From Seriola aureovittata (lineage: Eukaryota; Chordata; Actinopteri; Carangiformes; Carangidae), in contig NC_079384.1 of the NCBI RefSeq assembly GCF_021018895.1, positions 22,358,640-22,422,639 of the forward strand: a DNA stretch of 64,000 nt, in the 5' to 3' direction. Of this stretch, positions 13,277-27,100 are shown piece after piece. The notes under the pieces are model-generated. The model did not search any database. It saw only the letters and a list, made by a program, of their open reading frames with translations, and was not told where the DNA came from. Within the stretch, counting starts at the first letter, position 1; each line of letters begins with the position of its first letter. A program made the position numbers and the translations under genes.

Positions 13277-13330
13277 ATGAATGGAGTTGCTTTTTGCCTT
13301 GTTGGAATTCCACCTCAATCAGACACTGAA
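13277..13330 (+). CDS. arhgap23: arhgap23 coding exon 1 (N-terminus)
   Basis: Encodes residues 1-18, beginning [13 protein letters not shown], the conserved start of ARHGAP23. The donor is GAA|gtaagt, phase 0. The ATG context is weak (C at -3, A at +4), but this is the only ATG in this open frame and it matches the family start. Confidence 0.9.
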
Positions 13331-16300
13331 GTAAGTCCAAAGTGAACATGCTGAAGTGTTTTTCGTCTTCTCTGTCATGACTCAAAGTATGTTTCATTAA
13401 TGTGTGTTTTTGTACGACCTCACTTCTGCGTTTCCTCTTGTAAACAGCACTTTGTTCTCGGTTGCCACTCTAGTTAGAAGCGTAACTTGGAGACGTGACT
13501 TGTGATTCAGCCGAGATGTATTGTGTGTAAGCCTGTGATAAACGTGTTAGGTGATGTAGCATATGACAGTTTCCATAATGCCTTTTACAGACCCATTTAC
13601 TGTACATTAGTAGGACTGTGATTGACTGTAATTTTGCTTCAACCGTCTTACCTGTATATGCGACTTGGTCACAGGGAAGTGTCAGCAGTGTGTCAGTAAC
13701 CTAACTGCAGGCATAGCTGCATGACTTGTCTCCTCCAGAAACACGCTCAACGTGTATTGGGCCTGTGTTTTTGGAGATGATCTCATGCACTTGTCCTGTT
13801 TTAGCAGCGTCAGGAATTCTGGCACAACTTCACGCAGGCTAAAACCAAGGTGCACGAAGAAGGGAAACAGTCTGAAGAGACAAAAACTCCACACTTGTAG
13901 AGTTTTCCATGTCTTATGCAATTTTTCAAACTCCCCAACTTGAATCAAAAGTGCAAGGTGTAGTCTCCTCTACCCCATAATATTAATCCATCAAGTGATG
14001 ATGCAGGCCAGTGCTACATGCAACCGCAACATTAAACAAAATCATAGCCCTTTTTTCACCAGCACATCACATGCCGCATTCTGCAAATAACTGAATAATT
14101 TCTCCATGATTTTCTCCATGAGTTACAGAGATGGGATATGGGTGGGTGGGCAGAAGGACAATACAAAATTGGGCTGGAATGCATGCATTTCCATATGGCA
14201 GCCCACATACGCACAGACAGAAGGTACATTGTAGCCATTAGTCTTCTCTCAGTGCAGAAAATTGCACAATCACGACCAGCATGGAGGTAGAACTCAACAA
14301 TTCATATTAATGACATTGTTACTTATCTTGATTCAGACATTTTTTCTTGTCTTTGATCACTACCATCACACATTGTTTGTTGCTCCAAGCAATATGAGTT
14401 ATACTCTCAGATCACAGCTTATTACTGTGGGGCTGTGTCATGGCGCAGTTAGCATCAGGATCATGGGTCATACACCACGCCCTCAGTGGTGGAAGTCAAT
14501 TTTTGATCTGTGACATTTCCATATAGTCCTGAATAGAGAAAATTAGTTGATAGATATGTTTTTGAAATTCAGACAGTGTCAGGCTAGCTGTTTCTCCCTG
14601 CTTCCTCTCTATGCTAAGCAAGGCTAAACAGTTCTTACTCAACAGACATGAGCTTCTCATCCACGTACAAGAAACATGAAAAAGCATGAGCACAAATATG
14701 TAGCTAGATGAAATGACAAATCAGTGGAGTTGAACATTTACAGTAACTTAAACTTCACTGAGAGAAAATCTAAGACAAAAGACTCCATACAGTTGAGAGG
14801 TGATGTTGGAGAAGTGTAGGCTGTAGCCTCTTTTTGCCTGCGTCCAGCTTAGCCTGGAGAGGAACGCACCTTACCCGAAACTTAAACCCTGTGGACTTGC
14901 ATGAGGTTACTTTACATACTATAATCGGCATACACAGACCTGTTTCACACATTCACACTAGAAAACATGATGGTGACCTCCTCACAGCAAAAAGAAGAGC
15001 TCCTTTGTTTGTTGTGTTTGGCTAAACAACATGACAGTGCCAGTACTTAACAAGAACAGGACTAATGATTTGTACATACATACAGTGAAAGAAACAAATG
15101 TTCCAGTTTATTTTTCTGGTGCATGCACAGTTTGCGTGTTTGTAGTGTGGAAGGTCTGTGTGGTTTCAAATTTTGGCTCCGCACAGACCCTCATGGACTT
15201 GGGCAGATGATGAAATTTGCGTCACACAGTCATGTAGGATGTGTTGTGAAATGTTCCTAGATCCTATGTTGATAGATTGCTGTTGTGACTTTTGTGGAAG
15301 AGGGACTGGTTGTTTCTTAAACATGAAGAGAGCAACTAGGAGAAATAATCTGTCAGTAATAATGCTTACAGACCTCATACTTACTTACAGGCATTTGTTT
15401 CAGATCTACAGTAATAACACAATAACTAAGTACTGAATCTCTACATTCCTGGTATTTATTTAAAAGATAACTAGTGTTTTATCAGGAAAACAAGTTGCAT
15501 GTAAGTGCTGTGTAACCTTTGTAATATTATGTGGGAAATAATGAAATTGTCTGGTTACACTGATGTAAAAATAAAGCACATTCAGTAGTGGTATGCAAAT
15601 ATGAGCAACTTCCTCATCACATTGTTCATAACTATTAGCTCTACTGTTCATGAATTCACATCTTTAGCATAGGTTTCCAACTTGCCACTATTTCCAAACG
15701 TGTGGGTATCTATTCCCCCCACCCCCATCAGATTCTGTGTACTCAGTCGAGCAGGCTCCTCTTGCCTTATATGTATTGTACCAGGCTCCAGATTTTGCCC
15801 TCAGCTCAGTCAGTACAGGGCAATGAGTTTCACTTCATGTGATCACATGAGCTAAACAGTGGCATTTCTCTCTCTGTCAGCAGGTAGAAAGCTGAGCTCA
15901 GGAAAGGCCTGTTTGGTCTGTAAAGACTTGTAAGGCATCACAGAGTGATAAATCCTGAGATGCTTCAGGACTATTTCTTTGCCTTCACATTTCTTTCCTT
16001 AGATCTTTGTCAGGTGTTCTAATCATGTAGCAATAATGCCTGTACAGATTGATCCTTGCAGAAAATGCCAGAGACCCCTTCAGAGGAGGGTGTTAGTTCA
16101 TGGTAATTTACCCAACAGCAACCATGGAGACAGTAAAGATGTAGTGAGCATCTGCACCAAAGCTCATAATATATGGAAGCTGATTAGCCTTATAATACTC
16201 TTAAAACGCTCTCACATGATTTATACTAGTGCTAATGGAAAAGTGAAGATGAGATGATTCCGTTTGCTGGAAATAACTGGTACATTATAACTGTGAGTGC

Positions 16301-17748
16301 CGATGCAGTTGGCTGATGATGCTGGTGATTGCTAGGTTAAGTCACATACTGGGATATAAAAGTATAACGGACATGGACATACTGGAAAAATATTATGTAC
16401 TGTATGTTTGAAGGTCAGACAACATGGCTGCCATAGTAGCAAAACTAGACCTCTTTTGCACAAATATTTGCACAATTTGCTGATACAGTATAGTCCACAG
16501 TATAGTATAGTTTTCTCATGTATGTGTTGTATATAGCTTTCTAATCTCTTATTTTATTTTTTCTTTATTTTATACAATTAGTACTTAATAATAATTACTC
16601 TGTGCTGCTGTAACACAAATAAAGCCTTATTTCATCTTATCTCTATGTTAGCATTCACACATTTTACTGTTAGAGCTGTAGCTTTGGGTGCATGTGCAAC
16701 ACTGAACAACTTGTCAGCATCATTAGATGAGCTTGTCCCTCTCTCTCTCCTGCAAATACAGCAGTGAAATACAGAGTGAGCTTGTTTTTTTAGTTCTGAT
16801 TAAATTTGTGTTATCTTATCCTGGCCTCAGGTGTAGTGGACAGACACCATCAGCACTGCATTTTTGTTAGGTTACACATGATGAGGGTGCTCTGGGTTAT
16901 TTTTATTCCTGGTCATTCTGGCTGGTAGAAATCCCAGGCTGTTATAGAATCACATACATACATCACATCTCATTCTAAATACAGGCTCCAGTTTCTAATG
17001 TCCAGTGAGCTTAGCAATTAAAGTGAAAGCAACAAATGGTCTTTTCACTATCCTTGGATCTCTGGTTGTTTCTCTCTACATCCCATGAACTAAATTAACT
17101 ATCTTGACCCCATGACAAATGCTGTAAAATACTGTGTCAATCATACTAAAAAAAAAGTTGTATGTAGAGTTGAAATTATTGGTTTATAATCAGTTAATGA
17201 CCAGAAAATTAACCAGCAACTATTTTGATTAATTTATATGTCATTTGTCAGCAAAAAATGCCAAACATTCTCTGGTTCCATCTTCTCCAAGGAGAGCATA
17301 TTTACATGCTCTGTAAACTGCATAGATTTGTGTTTTAGACGGTTGGCCAGACAAAATATAACATGTTGATAACATCGCCTAGGACTCTGGGAAAATGAGA
17401 TGGATTTTTCTAGATTTTCTAACAAACAAAATGATTAATCATCACTTAAAAAACTAATGTCTAATAAATGGTTAGTTGTAGTCCTAGTGGTAAAGCAGTT
17501 GGGATTTTCTGTGTTGTATGCGGGGATAGGCTCCAGCTGTGCAGTCTTGCACAGGACGAGCAGGTACAGATATTGGGTGGTTGGATTGCATTGGTTCTCT
17601 GTATCCGCTAATGGAAGAAGGCGAGTACTATCAGCAGTAAAGAAATGTGCTCTATCTGCAAAAGCAATATCACTAAGTGACTTCCCTAATTACATTGATG
17701 AAGTGTTCCTGTACTAACAAGCACAGACTCCCTCACATTAGGCAGAGG

Positions 17749-17801
<53 letters not shown>

Positions 17802-18089
17802 GTGTGTGTGTGTGTGTGTGTGTGTGTCAGTGTGTGTCAGTGTGTGTGTGTGTGTGTCAGGCTGAGGGGCTGGTCAAGAGTGACAGGGAGCAGATAGCCC
17901 ACTGCAGATGGGGAACACACATTATTGTGTTTTTCTTCAGACTTGGGGAATGAGAGGCTTGGCCCAGTACTGTATGGTGTGGATGGTTGGAGGGTGGGTA
18001 TGTGTGTGGTAGTACGCCGGGGGCTGGGGGAAAGACAGACTGAGACTTGCTGTGAAATTTGTGACAATGGAGCTCTGTTAATCTGTGTG

Positions 18090-18166
<77 letters not shown>

Positions 18167-21100
18167 TGTGCGTGTTGTTTGAAAGAGAAATGATGTGGGT
18201 AGAGGCTGTGTGGGTCAAGGTTGAAAGTTCAGACATGAGGCCAGTGCAGCCCTGTTTAATGATCTGATCGTTCCCACCTAAACCTATAGAGGAAAGGTGT
18301 GTGTGTGTGTGTGTGTGACAGAGAGAGGGAGAGAGGCAGGGTTATTTTGCACACACTGGGTCATTCTTCAACAGGTGGGCTGCTCAGGAATGTGTCAATG
18401 AAAGAGTGTTGGTGATTACACAGCAGCAATGGAATGATTTGTGTGTGACAGAGGGGAAAGTTCATCAGAGAAAATTCAGTGAGATTGATGAAATTTTCAG
18501 TTTCAGAATAAAAGCATAAAAAGTGAACAGAGGACTGGCTATGCTTGGATGGCATCAGGTGCAGTATTTATGTATGTGATTTGCTGTAGCCCCCCTTTCA
18601 CCCTACCAAGTGCGAATGCTCCAGCTGGATCTCTGTGGGGGGGGTCTGGCCCCATGTGGGCACCCAGCTGCTGCTCTGTGCCGCTGAGACCAGGTACACA
18701 CTGAGCCCTGCTACCCCCTCCCAAAGAGATTTACTGTCTCCTGATGCATTAAAACTATAGATACATAGAGGCAGGCAGTCCTGTCTCTCTGAAAGCATTA
18801 AGTTTGTGGGCATGTTTATGTCGAGCATGTAATTTCCATCCTCTGCTCAAATTGGGCAGTTATTTTCTCATTGACACTATATGGGTACATGACTCCAAGA
18901 GCAATGTGTTTCCATGCACAGTTTAATTAATGTGCCTGCAATGCAATAGCATTGAAGACATATACTAAAAAAATTCACAGAGAGAAATTTTGAATGTGCC
19001 TGCTGCTTGGTGCTGCCTTGTGCATGTACTTTACTCCTCACATTTCAATCTGTACAAAGGACTTAACTTTCAGTTTGAGTCATGTTGTAGAGACTTATCC
19101 TAACTCTGACCTCAGTCACTGCAGGTGTCCTCAAAAAGTAATTTGAAGCTTGAATTGGCCAAAATAACCTCATGCTGATGGTTTCAAACCCCAATTTGTC
19201 CTCACTTCCCACAACCATCACAAGACATGTATACACACATGTACTAGGGGTGTAATGGTACATTTATCTGAACCGAAAATTTTCAGTACAGGCCTTTTGG
19301 TTCAGTTTGCATGTGTACCAAACACATGCAGCCAGTGCACATGCAGAACTTATTTGTGTACGTAAATTCCGAGAGACAACTTTAGCAAATTGGATGTTTG
19401 TCAGGCCTGGAATAGAAAGAGGACTCAGATGCAGAGTTACTTTTCAAAATAAAACAGGAAATGACAAGACATGGAGGCAGGACGAAACCCCAACTTGACC
19501 TCACCGCGTGACAGATGTTATTAGCTCAGTCAGTGCAGCAGGCTCTTTTTAAGGAGTTTGACGACCCTCCCTCAACAGTCTGTTGTGTGGGAACACTTCT
19601 GTTTCGCAGTCAACTATAATGATGATGGGATATTGCGCACAAGAGCTCAATGAGACCTGATGCGCGAGCGGGCGTGACGATATACACGATGCACCCTCAA
19701 TGATGTCAATCCTACGTTACTTCCTAAGAGGGTGACTATCAATTTCGTTACGTGTCGGTAATTTCAGTACCTTCGATACCACAAAAAAACGAGTACTGCC
19801 CGTTTTTTGCCACATGGCATCGAATTGGTACCAAAGTATCGGTTCTGGTGACAACCCTAATCAGGCATGTACAGTAGCTGGTAGCACTTCGAACTTGCTA
19901 ACTCATTTGAAATGGCTTCACCTGAGTTAAGATTAGTGGGACAAGGAAGAAAATAAGTACAGTACAAACCCAGCAACCCCATGGCATTTAAGCAGCCACT
20001 TGCTAATAATTCAGACTGTGCCAAAGCAATAACAAGCGCCATACGTGTTTTTATAGCAGCGGATATGCGACCGTTCTCTGTTGTTGAGAACACAGGGTTC
20101 AAACACACACTGAAAGTAATCGAGCCCCATTAAGAAGTTCCCTCTCGTCTGCATTTCAGCCAGCAAGTGATACCAGCCCTTTACAAACAGACACACACTA
20201 CAGTTGTCCACAACTTATCCAAGGCATCTGCTGTCGCTCTCATGACGGATGGGTGGACATTTAGGGCTACTGAGAGTTACCTGACAGTAACGGCGCACTA
20301 CATCACATCTGACTGAAACATGGAAAGTCACGTTCTTCAAACTCGGCCCATTTATGAGCAGCACACAAGCTCCCATCTGGAAGAGCAACTGAGGGAGGCG
20401 GTGTCATAAGGGAAGTTGGAGAGGCCAGGAAGCACAATTCCAGTCACAACAGGCAACGCTAGAAATACTGTCAATGCCATCAAAACATAAAAATACAATA
20501 AATGTCAGTAAAAACTGAGACTGTTGGACAGTCCTAAAGGGAAGCTGAACGCTGCTGATGTTAATAGTAAAGCACAGTTCAACAGTTGATTTTCTACATG
20601 TTACACCTTAATGTGAGAATATTTATGTTGCACAGTTCTAGCGAAGCAGAAAGCTCCTTATGTTGAGTACAGTAGCTTACAAGTACAGGTATTTTTCTAC
20701 ATGCTGCATTTTATTTGATATATTTTTTATTTGTGAGAGAATTTATGTTGCAGTCCTAACGTAAAGCTGAAAGCTGCTAATTTGAATACAATAGCAGTAC
20801 AGTTTAAGTACAGTTAATTTTCTACATGCTGCACCTTAATGGATATTTATTTTACTATTTTTATTTATTTGAGAGAATGTTTATTTTGATTTACTTTGGG
20901 AAAATAACTTTTTTTAGGTTTTGGCAGTATTACAGGCTTTTATTTTTGAAAGACATTGTCTGGTCAGTAAACCAGTGTTTAATAAAAAAAGAAAAAAACT
21001 GAAAAGAAAAAAAAGCAGTTTAATGTTTTCTGTTCCTTGTTTCTGCTGTACCAAATATGTATCGAACCGTGACCTGAAAACCGAGGAACATACCGAACCA

Positions 21101-24100
21101 TGATTTTTGACACTCCTAACATGCAGGATTAGGGCACTAACAGAAGTTGATCCGCAATAAAGGTTTATCACCATATGCCCACATAGACGATACCTTATAA
21201 GATCTTCTAAGAAGAACTTTTATTATCTACCTTGCCTCTTACGTTCTAAGACTCTTATTTTGAAAGTGTATCCATGTCGTGGAGATGGCATGTGTGTGTC
21301 AATGTCTGTGCTTCTGTGTTTGACAGTATAAATTGCATAAGTTTTTGTACATCAGAGCAAATAATTCCCTCTTACCTGATTGAAACTTTTATTTAGAAGG
21401 TTAATCCAAATCGTGAGATGGTTTTTGTGTGTTTCTGTAAATGTATGTGTGTGATGTGTGGTTCTTTGCATGTGTGTTTATGTCTTCCTAGGGTTGTGGG
21501 GACAAAGTGTGAGGTTATTTTTGACAGTTGTGACAGCTTCAAATGGCTATTTGAGGAACACCTGTAGTGACTGAGGTCAGTGTCAGGATAAGGCTCTACG
21601 ACGTGATTGAAACTGAAAGTAATGTCCTTTGTATAGATTTAAACTGACGAGTGAAGTAAATGCACCAAGCAGCAGGCACATTCAAAAAACGTGATAGGGA
21701 ATGGTGTGCTATGACTTTTCTAAGCAATTTGAGTAACCATGGCGACGTAAATGGCGATAAAAATAATTCCCATAGAGAATGGGAGGGGAGACGTCTTCAA
21801 AACAACCAACTTTGGAGCTCTACTGCTGTGTCATACTTCAACGTAGAAAAATGGTTGAAACGTTAAATGGGTAACAAGACTTGAGACTCTTTTGGGTTAA
21901 ATCGGTATATTGACAACTATTACGGTTTACACAGAAGTTTACGTTTTGTGTCATTTTTAGGCTGTTTCAGACTTTATAATGGGTGTGTATTGCACAAAAT
22001 TTGGATGACATCATCGCTAGAGTGGGTGAAGCTCTAGAACTCCTCTGAAAAAATTCAGTTTAACTCGTTCTCGCGGCCACATATTTCAATCTTCACACAT
22101 CACGTCTTCCTCGATAGTAGACAAATGTGTCATACAATGTGTCTATCTTAGCACAGAGACTGACAGAATTTGAACATGAGCCTCAAAATGATGGGAGTCC
22201 CTTACACCTCTCCCATTAACCGCAATACAAATTCAGGAGCTCATTTCCCCAAAAACGCAGAAGTGACATTTTTCTGTAACTCGCTCTTATGTCCACATTT
22301 TTGGCTCTAGAAACATTAAAGCCATATATGTAGTGCATGAAGGTCTTGTGCCTGTCATGGTCTGCTCATGGTTCCCATAAGAGTTATCGTTTTTTCACAA
22401 ATAGCAATCGTTTGAGAGGCTCGTCGAGCCAAAATCTCACCCAGATCTTTGTCAGCTCTGTCTTTCAGCTAGACACAGGTGTTCCAACACGCTCGTTAAT
22501 AGGCTCTCTGATCTCTGTGATGTTTACAAAACAGCCACATAGACACATAGACACATGTGCACATACACAGGCAAGTGCTACAAACGCAGTATCTGGGTAG
22601 TACTAGCTTCTTTCTCTCTCCCTCTGTCTCGCTCGCTCGGTGTGGTGTTGTTATAACTTCAGTGTAGAGGATTGTCATGTTTATTACATCTTCAGCGATG
22701 TCTGCTGTCTTACTTAAGGCACAGCTTGACTCACTAACTGGAGCTAACTGCGAACTCTAACTGCCATCCCTGAAGAGGCAGACAAACTCTTTTTAAATCC
22801 CACAATTTCCAACCTTCATTGACAATTTCTATATCAAAAATGTAGAGATTTTTTTTTTTTTTTTGCCTGTATCACCCAGTTTTGGTCTCATTCTGATATC
22901 TTTTACAGTTTTTGAGGAAGTGATGGGAGTACCCTCCACCTCTCCCATTGACTGCAATACAATTCAGGAAGAGGTGTTACTTGGCAGAAATCAGTGAAGC
23001 TGATTCTGATTGGCTAATTAAACTCATTAATACAATGTGTCTACTTTAGCACAGACACTTACAGAATTTGAACATGAGCCTCAAAGCATTGGGAGTACCC
23101 TCCACCTCTCCCATTCACTGCAATACAAATTCAGGAGCTGATTTCTTTCAAATGGCTATTTGAGGGACACCTGCAGTGACTGATGTCAGTGTCAGGATAA
23201 GACATGATTGAAACTGAAAGTAACGTCCTTTGTACAGATTGAAACGTGAGGAGTGAAGTACACACACCAAGCAGCAGGCACATTCAAAATTTCTCCAGGA
23301 ATTTTCTAGTTAGTGCCACGGGTGCTCAGCTTAATAGATGCCTCGGGGCTCCGCCCCGAGGCATCTATTAATATTCTGTTTCGGGTTTATTATTCTTCCG
23401 CCAAATTTCGGCGCGTAACTCGTCCCGCAGCTTTGAGAAAACCCCGGTAATATATACATCAAAACGTGCGTCTTGATCCCGAAAGGGGTGCTATGACTTT
23501 TGGTGTTAAAATTCCAATTTTTCCCAAAGTTATTCCCAAAAAACTGGGAATAAATAATGCATTAGAAATGCATTGGAATTTTCTTTAGAAACCCACCTTT
23601 TTTCGACAAAATTGCACCTTTTTTTTGAGTCACCCAGCTCTCTCATACCTGCACGTAGAAATGTGATTCAAACTATAAAACGGAGGAAAACTTCTGCTCT
23701 CTCAAAAAGACAGGAACTGTTTTTACATAACATGTAAACTTTTCAAACTGTGAGCACTCAAAGGAGGAGTGCAAATCACTTTTTCTTCAAAGTTAGAGTG
23801 AAAGCGTCAGTTGGCTAGAGTGTGTGAAGCAGTAAAAAATAACCTTTACTTTTATTTTTAACTCGAGCTCACGGCCAATCCGTAAAAAGGAGACAAATAA
23901 TTCTTTCTGAAAATGTAGACATAGTTGTTGGGATTCATAAAATGTAACTTTGACAGGCAGGGTCTGCACAAAATTTAAACGGGGGTGCCGAGTCCAGCAG
24001 CAATACCTGTCTCACTCTCATTGACACCTAATGTAATCGTCTTTTTTTTTCAAAAGAATCTCACTCTGTCTTCGCACTGAGCTTACTCACTCATTTTAAG

Positions 24101-27100
24101 GAATATCTGAATAAAATAGAGACTGTAGAAACTTCTGGCTTCAGTGTCTGGCACGGTCTTTTCAGTTTTTGAAAAGAAGTAACGGTTTTCTCATAATTTG
24201 CAGTTGTTTTGAAGCCATGTAGAAGCCAAATTCTGGGCAGATTTTCACATTGCCATGGCAACGGCAGCTCCTGACCTGTGTGCGCGCGTGCGTGCGTGCG
24301 CCTAGCAACCAGATAACCAACTTTCCAAGCTCTGCTAGCTTTACATTAGCCGCATGTTAGGCCTTAAATTACATTTAGTTAGGTTAAATATGTAAGTCCA
24401 TTTACTGCTTCCTTCGTTGCTCTTTTTTTTTGTTTTGTTAAAAGAGGGAATGAAGTTGTGACGGTCTCCACTGAGACAGATGAGAGGAGAAGCTACTAGC
24501 CCTCTCTCGCTGTCACTTCTAGTCGCGCTGCTCTCCTCCCCAGTAATGTTAAATTTAGCACCGAAAAAAACATAATAGTGGTAATTTAAATAGCGGTTCA
24601 TGGGATTTATCAACCCTCAGGGGTCCCTCTGTCCTTTTTTGGACATTTTCTTCACTTTTCTTTTTTGATTTGCTGATCATTTTGGCTGTGTTACAGCTGA
24701 AGGTATGGATTTCTGCAAGAAAGTGTCTTTTTTGACATATTTTTAAAATCTAATGTCAGTTACTGTTACAGGTCTATTATACACTGGTAACACATTTTGT
24801 ACCCTCTGGGGTTCCTCGTGTCCAAAAAAGGACACACAAAGAAAATGCTATAAAATCATCATATATCAATATTTTTTTCAGCTTTTTTTTTTGCATATAT
24901 CTCTTAAACCACTTCAGTTCTGCTCAAACCTACCAAATGTTTATTAGTTTTCAGGATTTTAACCCTTTAAATGCCCGTTTGAAGACATGTTGCCTCTTGT
25001 TTTATTAAAAAAAACAAGACAGAATATGAGATATTTCCCACATAATACATGATGGAGGGATGTGACATTGTTTTATATCAGAGACTTTTATATCAAGACA
25101 TTTCTCAAAACCAGAATATGATCAGGGTGACTTTTGAACACTGGAAATAAATCATGTACTCATCCCGGCAGTAGCCCCCGTGGCACTCAAAATTTCTCTG
25201 GAATTTTCTAGTTATTGTTATTATTCATATTCTATGAACTGGGAAGCCATTGACCTTGATCCTCCTCCTCCTCCTCCTGTGCTTCATGGTTGGTTGATGC
25301 CAAAGTACTTCTCAGCTCTGGCTTGGAGACAGAAAATTTGTAACAGGACGATTGTGTCATGTTTGGGGTCATGTGTGCTATGTGTGCGGAAGCAGAGGGA
25401 AACAAGGCTCAACTCATGTTTTATATTGCACACTTTCTGTAAATTCAGTTGAAATTTGCAGTGTGTTTGGATAGAAACTTGATGGTTGTCTTTTTCTTCC
25501 TGTCTTGACATCCCTGCTGTATATGGGTTCAAGTTTACCTGCATGCTCACTCAACTTGATATACTGTTGCAGTGTGCCACATCACAGAATTAGAGTATGT
25601 AATTTCTGTCTCACATCTGATTGCTAGTAGGATTATTAGCTACTAGAGAAGTATGCAGGCTCAGAAATGAGACAGAAACTCCATAGATTGGCATTTGAAA
25701 AACATACATAGCACAAAACGCATACATACCAAGACAACTAGGTCAAAATCTCACCGCCGGGTCTGAATAAACAGACATCAATAAAGAATCTGAAACAACA
25801 CAGAGAGTTGAAGCATCCGACCAGTCTTTAGAAATATGTATGAGTGAATGATGATGATGAGAAATCCTTAAGAAAAGAACCATAAACCAACAGCCGCAAA
25901 GTTCCTTCTCCAGATTCAAATTAGTAAAACATATACTCACATTGGTTTTTTTATATTTTAAAAGTAATTTCTGTCTGCAACTCTATACAGTAATTCTTAT
26001 AGTTTGAGGAGTGGCAGTGATTTGACTCTGGGTGGAAGACTTGTTGGAAGGATGGGTAGGAAGGTTCTACTGAAAAAGAATAATAAAAAAAAACATAAAA
26101 AATGAACATAAACACGTTAATATGCCAGTGAACTTAGTTCAAATTCAAAATTGTGAACTGTGAACGTGAACTAGTTCATTTGAACCTGTGTGAAGTGAAC
26201 TAGTTCATTTGAACCTGTGTGAAGTGAACTTTGAGCTAGCTCTTGTTTGGCATATACAATTAATGATTTTTACAGTATTTTACAATTTTTCCGTACAAAG
26301 CCCTGCTTTCATTTGCTCCCGTTTGTTGTTAAAGTTACTGCATTATGTGTTAATACAAACTCAACACTTCCCATAATCATTTCAATTTAAAAGCCCTCTA
26401 GTGTTTGAGTGTATTGGAAGCATTCTCCAGCAGCACCCATACATGTTCCAGCCATGCACCAGGTTTATACCCACTCTTGTTTGAAAAGAAATCTAGCAAC
26501 TTATGCACTGAGTTGGCAACACTGATCTGTAAACACCCCCTAACAGAAACTGTTTGCACCAATTAATTTTGAAAGAGCAACGGCCAATGGGAAAACTCCA
26601 ACTGAGTCACTGGCTGACTAGTGGTGGAATTACGATCAGTCAGTCAGTCAGTTAATTACAGGGCTGGCTCCATAGTTGTGGTCCAGCCAAAAATTCCAGA
26701 GAAACTGAAAATTGGAATTTACTCAGGGTGGTAGTCTACACCTGTAACATAATAATTCTCTTTCACTAGTGTAAAAGTAGGAGAGGATACTGTTAGCAAA
26801 CCTACTTAATAACTGCAAAACACTGATTATCTTATACCACCAAAATATCTCTGATATTTTCCATTTGTTTTTGTTTATGCGTGTATATTTTGTTTGTTTT
26901 GAACTGATAACAGTAGCCTAGGTAAGCTAATGTCTTTTGGTGAAGAATAGAAACTAAATTTATTAAACCCTAACCATAGCCCTAACCCCCCCCTTCCCTC
27001 CATTCTTTCTCATAACTCCCGAACATATTTCAGGCACAGAAATTTTCCTTGCTATAATCCCTGGAAATACAGTGCCTCTGCTGAATCCAAATCATGCTGA

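Noticed and set aside
23310..25213. Certain Helitron classification for families A and B
   Set aside because: Hairpin plus CTAA end and head-to-tail joins are suggestive, but there is no 5' TC, clear A|T target or Rep/helicase, so I left the class open.
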